Source: UBA11891 sp049890035
GTDB lineage: Bacteria > Bacteroidota > Bacteroidia > Flavobacteriales > Flavobacteriaceae
Length of the DNA stretch: 64,000 nt
Direction of reading: 5' to 3'
NCBI GenBank assembly: GCA_049890035.1
Contig: JBMHCG010000033.1
Location: forward strand, 1 to 64,000
The notes below the pieces were generated by a model that saw only the letters and a program-made list of their open reading frames with translations, did no database searches and was not told the DNA's origin. The position numbers were made by a program, and so were the translations under genes. Below are positions 61,081 through 64,000 of the stretch, in pieces. Position 1 is the stretch's first letter. Every line of letters starts with the position of its first letter.

Positions 61081-62969
61081 GCGCTCAGGATATAACAGTT
61101 TCTTTTGGAGGGGCCATTTTATTCGAAAACCTTTCTTTTCGAATAGGGGCTGGTGATCGGATCGGTCTGGTTGGGAAAAATGGTGCGGGGAAATCCACGC
61201 TTCTCAAACTAATTGCTCAACAACAGCGCCCAAGTACAGGTTCTTTTGCCATTGAAAAAAATTGTAGTATTGGTTACCTACCACAAGATATCGATTTTGA
61301 AAAAGGAAGAACCGTTCTAGAAGAAAGCTATCAGGCATTCACTGAAATTATCGCTTTGGAAGATAAGCAGGAAGTAGTCAACCAACAACTGCTGTCAAGG
61401 ACCGATTATGAAAGTCCTGCCTATACGGAACTGTTGACTTTACAAGCCGAATTAGGTGAGCGGTATGAATTAATAGGGGGCTATACCTATAAAGCTTCTG
61501 TGGAACGTGTATTAAAAGGATTGGGATTCACAGTAAAGGATTTTGATCGTGCGACGGAAACCTTTTCAGGGGGTTGGAGAATGCGTATTGAACTGGCCAA
61601 ATTACTTCTAAAAAGCCACCATATATTATTATTAGACGAGCCTACCAATCACTTGGATATTGATTCCATAGTTTGGTTGGAAGATTTTTTGACTAAGTAC
61701 AAGGGGGCTATTGTACTGGTTTCTCACGACAAAATGTTTTTGGATCAGGTTACCAATCGAACCATGGAAATTATTCAAAAACAGCTTTATGATTTTAAAA
61801 AACCCTATTCAGCCTATCTATTGGTAAGGAGTGAACTGCGGGAGAAGCAATTGGCTGCAAAAAAAAATCAAGAGAAGAAAATCCAGCAAACCGAACAGTT
61901 AATCGAACGATTTCGCGCCAAGGCCTCAAAGGCCAGCATGGCCCAGTCGTTGATGAAAAAACTGGATAAAATAGACAGGATTGAAGTTGATCCAGAAGAA
62001 ACAGAATCGATGAAGCTCCATTTTCCTGTGTCTCAGCAACCAGGAAAAGTAGTCCTAGAAATAGAAAAAGTATCAAAGTCTTTTGCAGACAAAGAAGTCT
62101 TACAAGAGGTAGACCTGGCAATAGAAAGAGGCAGTAAAATAGCTTTTGTTGGCCAAAATGGTCAGGGAAAAACAACCCTAGCAAAGATTCTTGTAGGTGA
62201 ATTGGGAAGTGAGGGACATGTAAAACTTGGGCACAATGTCGAATTGGGTTATTTTGCTCAAGATCAATCCCAACAATTGACAAGAGAGCTGACTGTTTTG
62301 GATACTGCCTTACAGGCAGCCACAGAAGACAATCGAAAGTCTGTCAGAGACGTTTTAGGTGCTTTTTTGTTTCGTGGGGAAGATGTCGAAAAAAAAGTAT
62401 CGGTATTATCCGGAGGGGAACGCAATCGTTTGGCTTTATGCAAGCTTTTGTTACAGCCTTTTAATGTTCTTATAATGGATGAACCTACAAATCACCTTGA
62501 TTTACAATCGAAAAAGGTTCTCAAAGAAGCACTTAAAAGATTTGAGGGGACCTTAATACTCGTTTCACATGACAGAGATTTCTTACAAGACTTGTGTACG
62601 ACTGTTTTTGAATTTAAAAACAAAAGCGTAAAAGCTTTCCTTGGGGGCATCGCAGATTATTTGGAATTAAAAAAAATGGGTTCCCTCCGAGATTTGGAAG
62701 TATCTTCTAAGAAGAAGAAACCTAAAGCTGAAAATTCTTCTTCCTATCAGAATTTGAAAGAACAAAAGAAATTACAAAACAAACTGGGATCCATCGAAAA
62801 ACAAATTCAAACTCTTGAATCTTGGATAAAGGATACCGATTTTGAATTGGAAATAAATTATGAAGAAACGATTCAACAAGAAAATTTTTTCGATCGCTAT
62901 CATGCCAAAAAAAATGAACTCGAAATGCTCTATGCAGATTGGGAAAAGCTACACGACAAATTAAAATAA
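61074..62969 (+). CDS. ABC-F family ATPase (Uup/EttA-like)
   Basis: A 631-residue cytosolic protein with two ATPase domains and no membrane segments. Domain 1 has GKNGAGKSTLLK, signature SGGWRMR and LLLDEPTNHLD; domain 2 has GQNGQGKTTLAK, SGGERNR and IMDEPTNHLD. A Lys-rich linker separates them and a C-terminal coiled coil follows. ABC-F proteins act on ribosomes; subfamily cannot be fixed from sequence alone. Confidence 0.92.
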   Translation: MLSAQDITVSFGGAILFENLSFRIGAGDRIGLVGKNGAGKSTLLKLIAQQQRPSTGSFAIEKNCSIGYLPQDIDFEKGRTVLEESYQAFTEIIALEDKQEVVNQQLLSRTDYESPAYTELLTLQAELGERYELIGGYTYKASVERVLKGLGFTVKDFDRATETFSGGWRMRIELAKLLLKSHHILLLDEPTNHLDIDSIVWLEDFLTKYKGAIVLVSHDKMFLDQVTNRTMEIIQKQLYDFKKPYSAYLLVRSELREKQLAAKKNQEKKIQQTEQLIERFRAKASKASMAQSLMKKLDKIDRIEVDPEETESMKLHFPVSQQPGKVVLEIEKVSKSFADKEVLQEVDLAIERGSKIAFVGQNGQGKTTLAKILVGELGSEGHVKLGHNVELGYFAQDQSQQLTRELTVLDTALQAATEDNRKSVRDVLGAFLFRGEDVEKKVSVLSGGERNRLALCKLLLQPFNVLIMDEPTNHLDLQSKKVLKEALKRFEGTLILVSHDRDFLQDLCTTVFEFKNKSVKAFLGGIADYLELKKMGSLRDLEVSSKKKKPKAENSSSYQNLKEQKKLQNKLGSIEKQIQTLESWIKDTDFELEINYEETIQQENFFDRYHAKKNELEMLYADWEKLHDKLK

Positions 62970-63151
62970 TGGTAGAACAGCATTTTCAATGTCCTTATTG
63001 TTGGGAAAACATCTCCATGCTTGTGGATGTATCTCTAGAAAGGGACGACTACATAGAAGATTGTGAGGTGTGTTGCAATCCCATTCAAATAGAGTTTGTA
63101 ACAGAACAACAGGAGGTTATTGTATTCAGGGCAAACTCAATCGAACAGTAA
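62969..63151 (+). CDS. Small CPXCG-type zinc-ribbon protein
   Basis: A 60-residue protein with two Cys pairs, CPYC near residue 8 and CEVCC near 34, the pattern of CPXCG-motif cysteine-rich proteins (here CPYCW instead of CPYCG). Probably binds one zinc. Function unknown. ATG 62969 overlaps the ABC-F stop (TAATG), which fixes the start. Confidence 0.82.
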   Translation: MVEQHFQCPYCWENISMLVDVSLERDDYIEDCEVCCNPIQIEFVTEQQEVIVFRANSIEQ

Positions 63152-63163
63152 CCGAAAAGCTTC

Positions 63164-64000
63164 CTAGTGACTTATTTTTTGTTGTGCCAATGTCCAATCA
63201 AACATTTTTTGGTTCTCCATTTCAATGGAATCAGAGAAAATAACCTGAGAGTCATCAGCTGTATCGCCAACAATCTCTTCCATTGAATTGGTCGTTTTGT
63301 CGTTTTTGGTAATTTGAAGCTGGTCGATAACTACATTTTTGGAGGCCAACTCAATTTTGGATACATCTAAAAAATTAGAAGCCAGTAGGCCCTTTATTTT
63401 TCCTTTGGACTGAGCGTCAACACGAATAATTTGTTGGTCTTCAGTTGGTGTGTGAACGGTCAGCTTTACGTCACTTATGTTAAATTCTCCTGCGGAAGCT
63501 CCTTTGCCACCGCTAATTTCCATTCCGCTGTCAGATTGTTCACCCAATACAACCATAATATTTCTAAGGGAACCTGTATACCCTTCGTCAATGTCAATCC
63601 CATCATCACCACTGCTGAAAACCAAAAGATTGGACGCATTGACGGTACCACCAAAAAATTCGATTCCATCGTCTTGATTGGCATAGACTTCGATTTGATC
63701 GATTTCAGTTTGACTACCTACACCACAGAGAGTCAGGCCATTTGATTCACTTCCCGTACCCATGTAAGTACCACCAAATCGGATGGAAACATATTTGAGT
63801 TTCCCTGAATTGTCATCGGGTTGGTCGCCCCCATAGAAGCTATTGGGATCATTTGGATCCAAACCTACGTAAAATGTACTTTTTGTTTCATTTTCAATGG
63901 AAACTGGAGCAGCCCCCAGGATGATGATTCCCCCCCATAGCCCCTTGTTGTTTTCATTTAATACGGATTGGCTAGACTCTTGTACGTTCATGATATTGTC
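63164..64000 (-). CDS. Secreted beta-helix-like surface protein, C-terminal part
   Basis: The reading frame remains open to the window edge, so only the last 278 or so residues are seen. The sequence is Gly/Asp-rich with parallel beta-helix-like repeats: GLWGGIIILGAAPVS, LKYVSIRFGGTYMG, IEVYANQDDGIEFFGG and VFSSGDDGIDIDEGY. Similar proteins are exported surface proteins of Bacteroidetes. The end FDWTLAQQ is typical of that group; no T9SS sorting domain is visible here. It is convergent with the zinc-ribbon gene, 12 bp away. Confidence 0.72.
   Translation of the reverse strand, partial: DNIMNVQESSQSVLNENNKGLWGGIIILGAAPVSIENETKSTFYVGLDPNDPNSFYGGDQPDDNSGKLKYVSIRFGGTYMGTGSESNGLTLCGVGSQTEIDQIEVYANQDDGIEFFGGTVNASNLLVFSSGDDGIDIDEGYTGSLRNIMVVLGEQSDSGMEISGGKGASAGEFNISDVKLTVHTPTEDQQIIRVDAQSKGKIKGLLASNFLDVSKIELASKNVVIDQLQITKNDKTTNSMEEIVGDTADDSQVIFSDSIEMENQKMFDWTLAQQKISH

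Noticed and set aside
1..64000. CRISPR arrays, phage genes, IS elements or rRNA
   Set aside because: No regularly spaced repeats, transposase, integrase or phage structural genes, and no rRNA-like sequence, were seen.

Overview
The window looks like chromosome from a member of the Flavobacteriales, most likely a gliding Flavobacteriaceae. The evidence is a gldK-gldL-gldM-gldN type IX secretion/gliding locus, Bacteroidetes gene orders (miaB - sigma54 activator - lptE - TPR - secG - groES - groEL; purH - mreBCD - mrdA - rodA; coaX - OM protein - TPR - lptC - CNNM - ppiD; surE - lpxB - comEC), DPP IV and a C-terminal processing protease, signal peptides ending in A-Q/S-Q, and promoter-like TTTG...TAnnTTTG elements. 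Genes are densely packed with many ATGA, TAATG and TGATG overlaps. No phage, IS element or CRISPR array was seen.

Layout. 1-135: 3' end of a tRNA-Asp and its terminator. 131-7020 (minus): a carbohydrate block with an SP-family sugar importer, a secreted GH32 fructan/sucrose hydrolase, a PfkB fructokinase, a DinB-like protein, glycerate kinase and a GntP permease. 7314-11872: RmuC, a DUF2490 outer-membrane protein, a TsdA-type dihaem cytochrome c divergent from a secreted DsrE protein, and an MDR quinone oxidoreductase. 11873-12727: a gene-poor stretch with a small Cys/His-rich membrane protein, degraded-looking sequence and tRNA-Phe. 12808-20449 (plus): CoaX, an OM barrel, a TPR protein, LptC, a CNNM transporter-like protein and PpiD. 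20566-22763 (minus): GYDIA-type GHMP kinase and class II HMG-CoA reductase (mevalonate pathway). 22974-23867: two AT-rich small genes (DUF1801, GyrI-like) that look acquired. 23902-28655: a small membrane protein, DPP IV, a POT peptide importer and a thioredoxin-like protein. 28645-32904 (minus): ComEC, LpxB, a small membrane protein, SurE. 33040-36242 (plus): Prc/Tsp protease and a lone DppC-type permease. 36246-43733 (minus): the rod-shape/elongasome genes with purH and an fRMsr-like GAF protein. 43795-51467: an HMA/MauE-like fusion, DUF2141, GroEL/ES, SecG, LptE, a sigma54 activator and MiaB. 51714-59970 (plus): topA, a ureohydrolase-fold protein and gldKLMN. 60031-64000: an FAD oxidoreductase, an ABC-F ATPase, a zinc-ribbon protein and the C-terminal part of a beta-helix-like surface protein.

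How the parts connect. Much of the window builds or serves the envelope: LPS synthesis and export (LpxB, LptC, LptE), peptidoglycan elongation (MreBCD, PBP2, RodA), periplasmic quality control (PpiD, Prc), Sec (SecG) and T9SS/gliding (GldKLMN). Nutrition is represented by fructan, glycerate and peptide uptake. The observation most worth a second look is the arginase-fold protein between topA and gldK. It keeps the ligands of one Mn site but has lost both ligands specific to the second, so it is probably not an ordinary ureohydrolase and may have another role near the T9SS. Others are the TsdA/DsrE sulfur pair, the GyrI/DUF1801 islet with a hairpin, an fRMsr homologue lacking its resolving cysteine, and a possible sigma54-type promoter before groES.
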